From positions 1 to 40,812 of IMG/VR virus record IMGVR_UViG_3300044626_000729: 40,812 bases of DNA; one strand, given 5' to 3'. The notes beneath the pieces were generated by a model. The model was given only the letters and a program-made list of their open reading frames with translations. It did not search any database and was not told where the DNA came from. Numbering within the stretch: the first letter of the stretch is position 1; each line of letters opens with the position of its first letter. Made by a program: the position numbers and the translations under genes. This DNA is from a virus. Below, piece by piece: positions 1 through 10,500 of this stretch.

Positions 1-2928
1 GAAGAAAATTACGAGACAATATACTCTAATTTATTTTTTACAGACCCTGATACAAATTCAGTATGGTTTTTATTGGAGGGAGAAAATACAAAAAAAGTAG
101 AAGTTGGAGATAGGTTTATAGTTAAAGCAGATAGTAATGGTCCAAAAAACAATTGTGCTTACGCAACTGTTTTAGAAAAAACAGCACAAGCTTCAGGATT
201 TATAACTCCTGTTGGATACGATATTACAGTACCTGCCGGATTGTACATTAAAATTAATCCAAATAGTTTTGCGGCTGTTCTTGACCCTAATGCTATAGTT
301 AAAGTACCTGCTCAAGAAGATTGTGCTCCAAAAGGAGGAAATTACTCTATATCAAGACAGACTGTAAATTTTTATAGAGGGGCAGGATTTGACCCTTTAC
401 ATCCAACTTGGGTATATGAAGATTACAGCATTCCTGCCGGAAGTATTATTAGTTTAAATTTTACTTGGCATAGAGAGGGTACAGGAGGCGATTGTGAGCG
501 TAGAGGTTATATCTTTAGTAGAAGACTTACTGCCTCTGCTAACTATGACAATTTAATGGATTGGTGGAACGGAGATAATGTTGGAGAATTATTAGATACA
601 GGTTACTCTGAAGATGGAACAACAAGTTTACAATATATACCTACAGTTGGTTACTTAAACTCAACTGATTTTAATGTAATGTTTATTCAATTTGATAGAA
701 TTGTTTCTACAAATGAATTACTTCTTCAATTTAGTACAGGTAAAAGTTGCACAGGTTTTTCCCAACCTAATAGAAGAAAATACTGTGTAACAACCGGTAT
801 TGAAGTATTAAGAGCTGTTGATTTAATTATATTTGAAACAGAACCTCAAGATGCTTTGCCTGATGTATTTTTTGAAAACAACTTATCATTTGGTATTGAT
901 GCAAATGGAAATCATTTGGGTAATATTCAAAACCAAAATATTGCAACAAATACTCCTGCAATAGTTGATACAGAATTTTTCAATTGTTTTTCTTTTGGAA
1001 ATGGAGCTGAAAGTTATAAAGTTAGAGACTCTCTTATTGGAAGAAGTTTTAATTTTGGAGAAAGAGTTACTACAGTAGCTGAACAAGACTATGAAGAAGT
1101 AGATAGATTTGCAGATATTACTTATAGTGGAAATTATAACAGAGAAACTAATGTAAATAGACTTAATGAGTTTAACAAAGGTTTATCTAATTATAAGAAT
1201 TGTGAAGCTTCTTTTGGTCCTATCCAAATAATGGATGGAAGAGAGACTGATGTATTAGTTCTTCAAGAAGATAAAGTATCTTATGTTTTAGCAGGTAAAA
1301 ACCTATTATCTGATGCAAGTGCAGGAAATATAATTACAGCGACTCCTGAAGTATTAGGAACTCAAATAGCAAGAACTGAAAAATATGGTATTAGTTTTAA
1401 TCCTGAGAGTTATATTCAGTGGGGTTACGATAGATATTTTACAGATGTAAAGCGTGGAGCTGTAATTCAAATAAAAGGCGACTCAGGTCCAAATGACCAA
1501 TTGACAGTAATATCTGACCAAAATATGAGAACTTGGTTTAGAGATACTTTTAATACATCTTTTAATACTCAAAAACTTGGAGGTTTTGACCCTTATATGA
1601 ATGAGTATGTTTTGGCTATGAACGACCAACTATTACCTATAAATCCTCAGTGTTTAAATTGCGGAACTTCTCAAACATTTACTTTTTCAATAGCTCCTCC
1701 TGAGACATCAAAAACATTCACATATTGTGTTGATTTGGGTCCTCTTGTAGGAACAACTGAAGTTGAGTGGGTATTTTCAAATATTGAAGTAGGAGCTACA
1801 TTAGATGTTCAAATTGATTATGACGGAACTATAGTTAGTTCAGGTCCTATAAATTCTGATGGAAGTTTGTTCTTTAATAAAAATAATATATCAGTTGAAA
1901 CAGTTGAGATAACATTAACTTATACAGGAGATATGGTTGTATCTGTTTTAGCTAATTGTTGTGAAGCAGAACCTTTAAATATTGTTGAAGTTGTTATTAC
2001 AAATAACTCTGAAGCAGGACAAACTATTCATACGCAATATAGATATACAAACGGTACTTTTGTTGGACCATTATTATCTAATTTAGTATTGTTTCAAAGC
2101 GGTACAGGTACACCACTTGTTTCAAGATATAATATAACATCAGGACTTGTGGGGTCAGGTGGATTCCCACCTGAATTAAGCACAATGAGATTGTCTACAA
2201 ATAAGATAGTTCCTGATACTTATGATTTTGATATTTTACAAGATAAGTTTAAATACTTAAGAAGTAATACATTATATCCAAATACAAATATAGGTATTCA
2301 AGCTATGTTACTTGCTTCATCTACAGCTACACCAAATTTAGGTACGAGTCCATTATTCTATTCAGACTTTACAGTTCCTGCAAGTACGAATGGTATTTAT
2401 TTGTATTTAATTTGGGACTTAAGAGATGCTATACTTGAAAGTTTATGTTTTGCAGCTACAGCTATAGATGCTTGTTGTGATTGTACTCCGGGTAATTATT
2501 ATTTAAATGCTTCATTCGAAAATGCAACATCAATATTTACTGATATAAATATGACTATATTTGCAGCGAATGGATTTTATTCTATTGATGGTATAGTTCG
2601 TGAATTAGTAGATGGTGTATTATTACCGGTTCAAACTTGTAATGCTTGTGCTGTTGAAGCAACTTTATGTTTTGGGTCTACTCAAAATGATGTTTGTTGT
2701 TTTTGTAATGATACTTGTACATCTCCATATAATTCTTATCTTATATCTAATCCAACAGGTTCGTCTGTATTGGTAGGGTACTATGATGAAAATGGATATT
2801 TCCAAGAATTATCTTTACCTTCAGAAACTGTTGATTATCAATTATGCAGCATAGGGGCTCCAACTTGCAGTAATCCATTAGTTTCAGCAACAATAGTATT
2901 TGATTCTTGCGATTGTATAATACCTTAA
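1..2928 (+). CDS. Large virion protein, tail nozzle/tubular-like (5' end outside window)
   Basis: The frame is open from base 1 with no stop, so the start lies upstream; TTG at 73 is not a credible start. About 975 residues are visible. The middle part (YGISFNPES, then RYFTDVKRGAV, then an NMRTWFRD segment) follows a pattern I recall from tail/nozzle-type structural proteins of Bacteroidota podophages. The C-terminal 400 residues are beta-rich and Cys-rich with CC, CNAC and CFC pairs, ending in a module (around YYLNA to CNAC) that recurs in the next gene. It stands upstream of a T7-like internal-protein cluster, where T7 has its tail tubular genes. Virion role is fairly safe; the exact part (nozzle, hub or adhesin) is inference. 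Confidence 0.6.
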   Translation, partial: EENYETIYSNLFFTDPDTNSVWFLLEGENTKKVEVGDRFIVKADSNGPKNNCAYATVLEKTAQASGFITPVGYDITVPAGLYIKINPNSFAAVLDPNAIVKVPAQEDCAPKGGNYSISRQTVNFYRGAGFDPLHPTWVYEDYSIPAGSIISLNFTWHREGTGGDCERRGYIFSRRLTASANYDNLMDWWNGDNVGELLDTGYSEDGTTSLQYIPTVGYLNSTDFNVMFIQFDRIVSTNELLLQFSTGKSCTGFSQPNRRKYCVTTGIEVLRAVDLIIFETEPQDALPDVFFENNLSFGIDANGNHLGNIQNQNIATNTPAIVDTEFFNCFSFGNGAESYKVRDSLIGRSFNFGERVTTVAEQDYEEVDRFADITYSGNYNRETNVNRLNEFNKGLSNYKNCEASFGPIQIMDGRETDVLVLQEDKVSYVLAGKNLLSDASAGNIITATPEVLGTQIARTEKYGISFNPESYIQWGYDRYFTDVKRGAVIQIKGDSGPNDQLTVISDQNMRTWFRDTFNTSFNTQKLGGFDPYMNEYVLAMNDQLLPINPQCLNCGTSQTFTFSIAPPETSKTFTYCVDLGPLVGTTEVEWVFSNIEVGATLDVQIDYDGTIVSSGPINSDGSLFFNKNNISVETVEITLTYTGDMVVSVLANCCEAEPLNIVEVVITNNSEAGQTIHTQYRYTNGTFVGPLLSNLVLFQSGTGTPLVSRYNITSGLVGSGGFPPELSTMRLSTNKIVPDTYDFDILQDKFKYLRSNTLYPNTNIGIQAMLLASSTATPNLGTSPLFYSDFTVPASTNGIYLYLIWDLRDAILESLCFAATAIDACCDCTPGNYYLNASFENATSIFTDINMTIFAANGFYSIDGIVRELVDGVLLPVQTCNACAVEATLCFGSTQNDVCCFCNDTCTSPYNSYLISNPTGSSVLVGYYDENGYFQELSLPSETVDYQLCSIGAPTCSNPLVSATIVFDSCDCIIP

Positions 2929-2940
2929 TTAAATTAAAAT

Positions 2941-3879
2941 ATGGCAGTAAATTCAACATATTATTTAGATGCAGCTAACTTATCGTTGGCTACATCAGTT
3001 TATTTAGACGCAGCATTATCTTTATTAGCTCCTGATGGATTTTATAGAGTTGGAACAATAACAAGACAACAATCTGCAGGTATTTTGTTAGCTGTAGATT
3101 CTTGTGATACTTGCGGAACTCCTTGTGGAGAAAGTATAGAAACTTCAGGAAACGCAGGAATTTATCTTATTAACTTAAACGCAGGGGATACTCCATCAGA
3201 TATAGGGGCTATAATTGTTAATTTTGACCCTAACAATGTTCCTGACGGAATTAGAGTTACTTATGACGGTAATGTTTATAACACATTATGTTCTCCTACA
3301 ATGGGACTACTTCAAAGTTCAAACCCTACAGGATTTACTGTTGTTGGTAGTACACTTTCTGATTGCGGATTAACAGGCAACACAACTATTATACCTGCAG
3401 CTATAGAGTACCTTTATGATGGAGCTGCTTTTGTTGCAACGGGAAATACACAATCTATAACTTTAAATCCGGGAGATATAAACTTAACTTCTCCTGCACC
3501 GGGATTTTGTACTATGGTAATACCAAAGCCTACTCCAACTCCAAGTATACTTAATTTTGAAGTAATAGGTAATTGTGGACCTACTGTTTGGGATATAATT
3601 ATAGATTGTCCTGCTTTATTGCCTTCGTTTCAAAGTTCATTAAAGGTTAGTACTCCAACAGTTCCTTGTGATTCGGAGTTAGTTGATACTTTTTATTTTG
3701 CAAGAGTTCACACTCCTGATGATGGCTATTTAGGATTGTATGATTATGTTTTCCAAGACCCATACGGAGAAACTCCTGTAGAAGATGGAACTTATCTTGT
3801 GGATAGTTTAGCATCTCCAAATCAAGTAATAGAGGTTTTAGATGGAATAGTAAGAACATTAACAACTTGTACACCATAA
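2941..3879 (+). CDS. Cys-containing structural/adhesin-like protein
   Basis: 312 residues starting at ATG 12 bases after the previous stop. Residues 6-60 (YYLDA, then APDGFYRVG, then CDTC) repeat the C-terminal module of the preceding virion protein, and a related stretch ends the protein (DGTYLVDS, then TCTP). The rest is Gly/Thr/Pro-rich and beta-like, with a PKPTPTP linker near residue 200 dividing two halves. No signal peptide is seen. Position between tail genes and shared modules suggest a virion surface or receptor-contact protein; no specific family is recognised. Confidence 0.55.
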   Translation: MAVNSTYYLDAANLSLATSVYLDAALSLLAPDGFYRVGTITRQQSAGILLAVDSCDTCGTPCGESIETSGNAGIYLINLNAGDTPSDIGAIIVNFDPNNVPDGIRVTYDGNVYNTLCSPTMGLLQSSNPTGFTVVGSTLSDCGLTGNTTIIPAAIEYLYDGAAFVATGNTQSITLNPGDINLTSPAPGFCTMVIPKPTPTPSILNFEVIGNCGPTVWDIIIDCPALLPSFQSSLKVSTPTVPCDSELVDTFYFARVHTPDDGYLGLYDYVFQDPYGETPVEDGTYLVDSLASPNQVIEVLDGIVRTLTTCTP

Positions 3880-3881
3880 TT

Positions 3882-4664
3882 ATGGAATATACATTATCAT
3901 ATAGCCAAGGAGTAGCAGGATGGGTATCCTTCTACTCTTATTACCCTGATTGGATGATTGGGATGAACAATTTTTTTTATACCTTTAAAGGTGGGAATAT
4001 TTATAGACACAATGTGAATACGGCAAGGAATACATTTTATGGTGTATTTACTCCAACTACTATTCAGAGTGTATTTAATAATTCAGCTCTTGAAAATAAA
4101 TTATTTAAAACAATCAACTTAGAAGGAGACGCTCCTTGGAGTGCTGATTTAGAAACTGATTTACAAGTATCAGGTTTTATAAACCAAGGTTGGTTTGAGA
4201 AAAAAGAAGCTTCTTATTTTGCTTTTGTTAGAAATAATACTATTGGAGAGTTTGCATTAAGAAGTTTAAATGGTATTGGAAATAGCCTTACTGTTACAGG
4301 TGCGGGTACTACTTCAGCTACAATAAACTTTAGTATATCTCCATTAATATCAATTGGTAGCATTATAAGTGTTGGAGATTATGTTTATTTTGGACATCCT
4401 AACCCAAACTTTGCGGGTCAAGTTACAGCTATAAATGTTGACTTACCGAATGGTCTAAATCAAATTGTTATTAATAACGCAATGACAAGTCCTCTATCAG
4501 TTACGATACCAAGTAATGTAAACTTTTTCTTCTATGTGAAAAATTCTGTAGCAGAATCACACGGAGTTTTAGGACATTATTGTACCTTTACACTTCAGAA
4601 TGATTACAACACTAAAATAGAATTATTTGCAGTTGAATCAGAAGTTATGAAAAGTTTCCCTTAA
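3882..4664 (+). CDS. Virion structural protein, tail-associated
   Basis: 260 residues from ATG 3882, two bases after the previous stop; an upstream in-frame TTG at 3867 is less likely because it overlaps the preceding gene. The N-terminus (GVAGWVSFYSY, then FFYTFKGGNIYRHN, then RNTFYG) matches a pattern I recall from tail proteins of marine Bacteroidota phages, where it is often the C-terminal part of a larger tail protein. The remainder is beta-rich with no Cys cluster. Here it may be a split-off domain. Function beyond virion component is not known. Confidence 0.55.
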   Translation: MEYTLSYSQGVAGWVSFYSYYPDWMIGMNNFFYTFKGGNIYRHNVNTARNTFYGVFTPTTIQSVFNNSALENKLFKTINLEGDAPWSADLETDLQVSGFINQGWFEKKEASYFAFVRNNTIGEFALRSLNGIGNSLTVTGAGTTSATINFSISPLISIGSIISVGDYVYFGHPNPNFAGQVTAINVDLPNGLNQIVINNAMTSPLSVTIPSNVNFFFYVKNSVAESHGVLGHYCTFTLQNDYNTKIELFAVESEVMKSFP

Positions 4665-4670
4665 TTTTAT

Positions 4671-4678
4671 TATCTTTG
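4671..4678 (+). promoter_or_regulatory. Possible -7 element TATCTTTG
   Basis: TATCTTTG fits the Bacteroidota -7 consensus TAnnTTTG and lies only 7 bases before the ATG at 4686, so a transcript starting there would have almost no leader. No convincing TTG is found 17-23 bases upstream, so this is a weak candidate that would separate the internal-virion genes from the tail genes. Confidence 0.35.
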
Positions 4679-4685
4679 TCTCTGT

Positions 4686-5090
4686 ATGGAGTTAACTATT
4701 AGACAACTTAACGAAAATGACTACCAAGAAACACTTGTTAAATGGTGGGAAGATTGGGGTTGGACAGCGCCTGAAAAGGACTTCTTACCTGATAACGGAA
4801 TGGGTGGATACATTGTATATGATGGAGATATTCCTGTTTGTGCAGGGTTTATTTATATAACCAATTCAAGAGTTGCTTGGGTTGATTGGATAATTTCAAA
4901 TAAAGAATATAAAGAAAAAAGAAGAGAAGCTATAACAATGCTTATAGACACTTTGACCAATCTTAGTAAGATGTCAGGAAGTAAGTATGCTTATGCTTTA
5001 ATAAAAAATGAAAGTTTAATAAAAACGTATGAAAGCCTTGGTTATGTAAAAGGCGATTCATATACAAGTGAAATGATAAAATTACTTTAA
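4686..5090 (+). CDS. GNAT-like protein, T7 gp13-type position
   Basis: 134 residues, short for a GNAT acetyltransferase but close to T7 gp13 (138). The N-terminus (MELTIRQLNENDY) and the later KNESLIKTYESLGYVKGDSY segment, with SLGY resembling the end of GNAT domains, suggest the fold. The acetyl-CoA loop (Q/RxxGxG/A) is not evident: the segment there reads YKEKRREAI. It is directly followed, with one base between, by an Ala-rich gp14-like gene, then gp15- and gp16-sized genes. Known: T7 gp13 is needed for assembly of the internal proteins. Inference: same role here; enzymatic activity is doubtful. Confidence 0.6.
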   Translation: MELTIRQLNENDYQETLVKWWEDWGWTAPEKDFLPDNGMGGYIVYDGDIPVCAGFIYITNSRVAWVDWIISNKEYKEKRREAITMLIDTLTNLSKMSGSKYAYALIKNESLIKTYESLGYVKGDSYTSEMIKLL

Positions 5091-5091
5091 A

Positions 5092-5907
5092 ATGGCAGCA
5101 GCAACAGCAATAGCAATCGGAGGATTAGCAATATCAGGAGTATCTACCGCAATGTCTTTTATGCAAGCGGAAGAACAAAAGAGTAAAGCAAGACAAGCAG
5201 AGGCGGATGCCGCAGCTGCAATGGCAGAAGCACGTAGAAAACTTGAAATTAATTACGCTGAAGAAAGAGCTATTCAAAAAGAGCCTTATGAATTAGCAAG
5301 AGAAGCTTCATTATCTTCAGGAGCACAAATTCTTCAGGCAGGTCGAGAATCAGACAGAGGTGCTGAGGTTTCAGCAGGTAGAGTTCAAATGGCTCAAAAC
5401 GAAGCTCAAGCAGGTATTCGTACTGAAATGGGAAAAGAATTAACTGATATTCAAAAAGATATTATTAATGAAGAAAGCCGTCTTAGAGATTTAGGATTTC
5501 AATTAGATACTGAAGAAGCTGCCGGAGCTCAAATGGCTGCAAGAGATGCTGAAGAAGCTTCTGCTGCAGCAACTGCTCAAGGTTTTCAAGGTTTATCATC
5601 TATGGCTCAACAAGGTTTAGGTATGGCTTCTTTATATGGAAAATCATCGCCTGCAGCAAATTTTGATTCTACCGCAACTACATCTGCTAATAAAGATGTT
5701 ATAAATAATGTAAACCCTGCATTTCAAAGTAGTGCATCTAATCAATTTGGACAAGTTGACTATAATTCAATGAAAGCTCAACAAGCAGCTCAAACGTTTG
5801 GAAATTCAGTAAACCCATTTATGCCTTATGGTGTACAAGCAGGTGCAAAAACAGGTCAAATATGGCAAGATTCATTCGCTAATCCTTTTGTTCCAAGAAG
5901 AAGATAA
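5092..5907 (+). CDS. Internal virion protein, gp14-like
   Basis: 271 residues. It opens with a hydrophobic Ala/Ile/Gly segment (residues 2-24), followed by a long Ala/Glu/Gln-rich helical or coiled-coil stretch to about residue 185 and a Gln/Asn/Pro-rich tail ending FVPRRR. This build (N-terminal membrane-active helix plus coiled coil) is that of T7 gp14, which forms the outer-membrane channel of the ejectosome. It is the first of three consecutive genes growing in size, as in T7. Assignment is by architecture and order, not by a searched homology. Confidence 0.6.
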   Translation: MAAATAIAIGGLAISGVSTAMSFMQAEEQKSKARQAEADAAAAMAEARRKLEINYAEERAIQKEPYELAREASLSSGAQILQAGRESDRGAEVSAGRVQMAQNEAQAGIRTEMGKELTDIQKDIINEESRLRDLGFQLDTEEAAGAQMAARDAEEASAAATAQGFQGLSSMAQQGLGMASLYGKSSPAANFDSTATTSANKDVINNVNPAFQSSASNQFGQVDYNSMKAQQAAQTFGNSVNPFMPYGVQAGAKTGQIWQDSFANPFVPRRR

Positions 5908-5922
5908 TTTTAATAATAAACT

Positions 5923-7524
5923 ATGGCAACATACTACAAATATGCAGAGCGTGATGCCGACTCACAGGTAAATTGGGCTGAGGTCGGTAAAGGTTTAAGC
6001 GATATGCTCGCTGAAACTAATCGTGTAAGACAAGAAAAGAAAGATGCGATTGATGCCGCTACGCGTGAGACAATGAAATATCTTGCGGAAACTCCAAATG
6101 GAGAACACGTTGGTGCAAGAGAGAGTATATTGGATTATGCAAATAATGCATCTAATAGAATGAGAATTGCTGAGCAGCAATTAAAAAGCGGTCAAATGAG
6201 CGTAAAGGATTATACCATATTCAGACAAAACTTAATTGATGGCACTAATCTTGCTTTTAATGCGAACAAAGCTTTTCAAGAAGGTTGGAATCTAACAAGA
6301 GAAAGAGAAAGAGATGGTATCAGCTCAGGATTAGAACCTCAGAATTGGGCTGAAGTAGAAGGATTTGGAAATTGGAAAAACATAGGTTGGCAGATAGGTC
6401 CTAATGGAACTATTATGGCAGGTAAAATGATTGAAAAAGAAGTTGATGGTAAGAAAGTAAGAACATTAGATGATTCTCCGGGAGGTCTGAGAAGTATGGA
6501 TTACTTAAACCAAGCTGTATTGGGTAGAATTGATAAATATGACTATGAGTCTAAAGTAAAAGGTTTTGTTGATACTTTAGGAAAAGAAAAGAAAGTTACT
6601 ACTGTTCTTGGAAGAGTAGGTGCTCAAGGCTTATCTCAAAGTGTTGAAGATATTACAAGCAGACAAGACATAGACCCTGCAACTAAACAAATATTATTTG
6701 ATTTCAAAAAAGCTGAAGACGAAAAAGTTAAAGAGATTGCAGGAACTAATTTAGATTCTGCAAGAATACTTTTCGATAGTGCTAAAATAGCACCAAATAT
6801 GCAACCTTATAAAATTGTTACAGACCCTAAAGAAGCTAAAAAAGGAGAGAACTACATATTAAAAGTAGTTGACCCTGATTCAGGTGGCTTCACATACCAA
6901 TTAACAGATGGTCAGAAAAAAGACGCTGAGGAGTTTATTAGGTCTAATATGAGAGCTCAGTATAACTATGAGGAAGAAGATAAAGTTGTGAACCAACTTG
7001 AACTTCAAGAGTCAGCTGCTGCTAAAGCTCGTGCTGCTAAATCTGTTGAGAAAGGAGACGAAGCACCGCCTCCCGTTGAAGTAGGAGAAGTTCTTGTAGT
7101 AAGAGGTACTAATAGTAAAGGACAAAAAGTTGCTACAGGAGTATCTCAAAGATTAAAAAATGCAGTAATTAAAGAAGTGGCGGGTGTATCAAATGAAATT
7201 ACTGACATCGGGTATAATAATAAAACAGGAGCTCTTGAAATCGTAGGATATCAAGCTCAAGGGAAAAAATCAGAAGGAGGAAAGACAGGAACAGGAGGGC
7301 TTGAAGTTTCTGAAGGAGTAAATGTTACTAAAAAAATACCATTTAGAAATAATAGTAAGAAAAACGCAGGACTTGTATCGGCAATTGTAACAGAAATACC
7401 TAATCCAAATAATCCGGGCTACAATTTTAGAAATATTGCAGAAGCAGAAAGCTACTATAAAGGAGAATACCTAAGATTAAGAGGACAAAAAGCTTCAGGT
7501 GGTGTAGATTATAGCGGTAAATAA
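5923..7524 (+). CDS. Internal virion protein, gp15-like
   Basis: 533 residues, ATG 16 bases after the gp14-like stop. The N-terminus (MATYYKYAERDADSQVNWAE, then GLSDML) is a pattern I recall from internal proteins of Bacteroidota podophages. The body is helical, charged and Gln-rich with no enzyme motif; the C-terminal third has Gly/Lys-rich linkers (KSEGGKTGTGG). It sits between a gp14-like and a gp16-like gene. Known: T7 gp15 forms the periplasmic tube of the ejectosome. Inference: equivalent part here; it is shorter than T7 gp15 (747). Confidence 0.55.
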   Translation: MATYYKYAERDADSQVNWAEVGKGLSDMLAETNRVRQEKKDAIDAATRETMKYLAETPNGEHVGARESILDYANNASNRMRIAEQQLKSGQMSVKDYTIFRQNLIDGTNLAFNANKAFQEGWNLTRERERDGISSGLEPQNWAEVEGFGNWKNIGWQIGPNGTIMAGKMIEKEVDGKKVRTLDDSPGGLRSMDYLNQAVLGRIDKYDYESKVKGFVDTLGKEKKVTTVLGRVGAQGLSQSVEDITSRQDIDPATKQILFDFKKAEDEKVKEIAGTNLDSARILFDSAKIAPNMQPYKIVTDPKEAKKGENYILKVVDPDSGGFTYQLTDGQKKDAEEFIRSNMRAQYNYEEEDKVVNQLELQESAAAKARAAKSVEKGDEAPPPVEVGEVLVVRGTNSKGQKVATGVSQRLKNAVIKEVAGVSNEITDIGYNNKTGALEIVGYQAQGKKSEGGKTGTGGLEVSEGVNVTKKIPFRNNSKKNAGLVSAIVTEIPNPNNPGYNFRNIAEAESYYKGEYLRLRGQKASGGVDYSGK

Positions 7525-7546
7525 AAAATCTTAAATATATATAAAA

Positions 7547-10500
7547 ATGGATGAAGAAGTAATCAACGACCTATATTCGAGAGCAAAATCAAAAGGATAC
7601 TCTAAAGGTAGAGAAGATTTTGTGAAGTTATTACATAATGATTCTGAAGTGATTAATGATTCATATTCTTACGTAAAAAGTAAAGGGTATGGAAAAGACA
7701 TTAATTCATTCTATAATCTTATAGGTAAAGTAGAAACAGAACCTTCAACTCAAAAAAAAAAATTCGTTTCGGACTCATCTTTGGAAGATGGTTCATCGGA
7801 ATTGCCAAAGTCTACTAAACCACTTTCAGATATGCCGACTCTTGACCAACAAGGTCTTGAGAGTGCTATGGCTAAAAGACAATCTGCACCTACAGATATG
7901 TCCGGGACTACTATTTTCAAGACTGACGTAAAAGCAAAAAAGACATTTGAAAGATTAGCAAAAGAAAATCAAAAACTTTCAGCTGAAAAGAAAAAATATG
8001 GAGACATATTTGACAAGCAATTAACTACAAAACCAAAAGCAGAAGAAAGCCAATATCTTAAAGATAGGCTATCATCTATTGATACCGATTTAATAAATAA
8101 AACAGAAGAGTCTGTTGTTCCTGAATTAGAATATCAATTTGGAGATTTAGGATTTAAGTTTGAAGAAACAGGAGCTCTTGGAGATTATGTTAAAGTAACA
8201 GCTCCAAACGGAAAAACTTCCGAAATTTCTTTAGATAATTTATTTAGTAGTAAATCAAAAGTTCAATCTGAAATTTTACAAAAATTCATAAAAGAAAATA
8301 CTCCTGCTAAGGGGCTATTTGTGCTTGAAAAAACTATGAGAGAACAGGATAAAAAATTCAACTCTCAAAAACAAGTAGATGAATCTATTAAAGGAATTAC
8401 TGACGATGTAAATGTGCTTAATGCAAAGCAGAAACAATATATTGCTAAAAAATCTCAATTCGATAAAGAGTTAAATATATTAGGTCCGAATGCTACAAAA
8501 GAACAATTAGATTTATTAGACCAACAAAGAATAGCTTTAAATGATGAAATGAAATCATTACTTAAAGAGGAAGAAAAAATAAAACAAAAAAGCGGAAGAT
8601 TATCAAGTGCTGTTGGAAAATATACAATTAACAAATCAAAACAAGGTGGTTGGTTTGGTGGTATACAAGATGCTATAGCAAGAGGTCAAGGTAAAATATC
8701 AGCAGGAACATCAAATTTAATGATTGATATAATTGCAGAGACTAATTCAAATGAAAAAATGGTAGCTCCTGAAGAATTGAAGAAACAAACTTTAATAGCT
8801 GCTAAAAAATTAAATATACAAGGTCCTGCAGAAGGTCAAAGTTATAAGCAATGGAGAGAATCTTTATCTGAAGATGAAAATGATGATATAGAAGATGAAA
8901 TAGATGATTTTGTTAAAAAATCTATGAAATCAAATACATTACCATATATAAGAATTGGTGCTGAAGAGATTTTTGGAGACCCTGAAACAACGAAGCAATG
9001 GGGAGATTTAAAAAAACAAGATTTTTGGGGTGGTGCTGTATTAGGATTAGCTGAGTCAGCTCCTGCTATGATTGGAGGAGCAGGACCTGCAGGTTGGGCT
9101 CAAAGAACAGCTCAAATGTATGCTCAAGTTTCAGATGGTTTAGCTGAAGAAATGGAGAGCAATCCTGAGTTCAAGGATGTATCTGAAAACGAAAAATTAG
9201 CTATTACACTGCCTATAGGAATTACAGGTGCTATTTTAGAAGAGTTTGGTTTGAGAAATATAAAAGGAAGTCAAGGTCTTATAAATAGTTTAACTTTAAA
9301 AGCATTAGGTAAAGCAGGTAAAGGTGTTACTGCTAAAACATTTAGAGAGTTAGTTGAGAATGAAGTTGAAAGTGCTATAGCAAGAGGAGCTATTACTATT
9401 ACTGCTGCAGGTGCGGCTGAGTTTGAAACAGGTGCTGCTCAAGAGTTAGCAGATACATCATATAAGGCATTATACAATGAAATAAAAGGAAAAGAGATGT
9501 TTGATACTCCTGATTCAGTTCAGGATTTAATTGAGAATGTAGCAGTAGCAGGAGCGCAAGAAGCAGTAGGTGGTTTTATATTAGGAGTACCTACAGGAGT
9601 TAGCGTTGCTTATTCAGAGAAAGGATTTTTAAAAATGGATGATGCTTCTTTTGAAACGTTTGCTAATATGGCAAATGATGATAAGATGCAAAGTGCTTAT
9701 ATTGCAAGTTTAAAAAATAAAATAGCTCAAGGAGAATTAAGTGTTTCTGAAGCTAAAGACCAATTAAATAACTATAGAAATTCAGTTGGTCTTTTCAGAC
9801 AATTACCTGATGGTTTAACTACTCAAGAAAAGAAAGAAGCTATGAATCTCTTAAAAGAAAAAAGAGATTTAGAGAACTATATTGAAGGAAAAGATTCTGC
9901 TTTAGTTGTAAAGCAAAAAAATAGAATTGCAGAGATAAATGATTCATTAACTAAATTAAGCGAAACAAATGCCGTTCAAGAGCAAAGCACAACAGAGATT
10001 CCTGTTCAGTCAGAAACCGGAGTTAGCGAAGAAGTGGAGGGAAGAACACCCGAAGCAGAACCTGAAGTCGTTACCGAACAGGTTACAGAAGAAGAAGTAG
10101 TACAACCTGAAGCTGTTACAGAACAAGTTGTAGAAGAAGAAGTAAAAGACTTCGATTTAAATTTACCTGAGAACAAAGATAATATTGTGGTTTCAGAATC
10201 AGAAGATGGATTTACATTAGTTGATTCGGAGACCAATAATCCTATCGAAGTTTTAAATGAAAATGCAGGTCAAGAAAGTATTGGTTTATCAAAACCATAC
10301 GCTACAGAAGTTGAAGCTCAAACGAGATTAGAAGAGTTGAAAGCAGAGCCTGAAGTTTTGGCCGAGCAAGTCGCAGAGGAAACGCAAGCTGAGGTAACCG
10401 CACCGCAAACTATCATCGAAGAGCAAGCTCCTGTTGAAGAGGTTGCTGTAGTTGAAGAAGCTCCTGTAGTGGAAACTCAACAACTTAACGAACAAGATTT

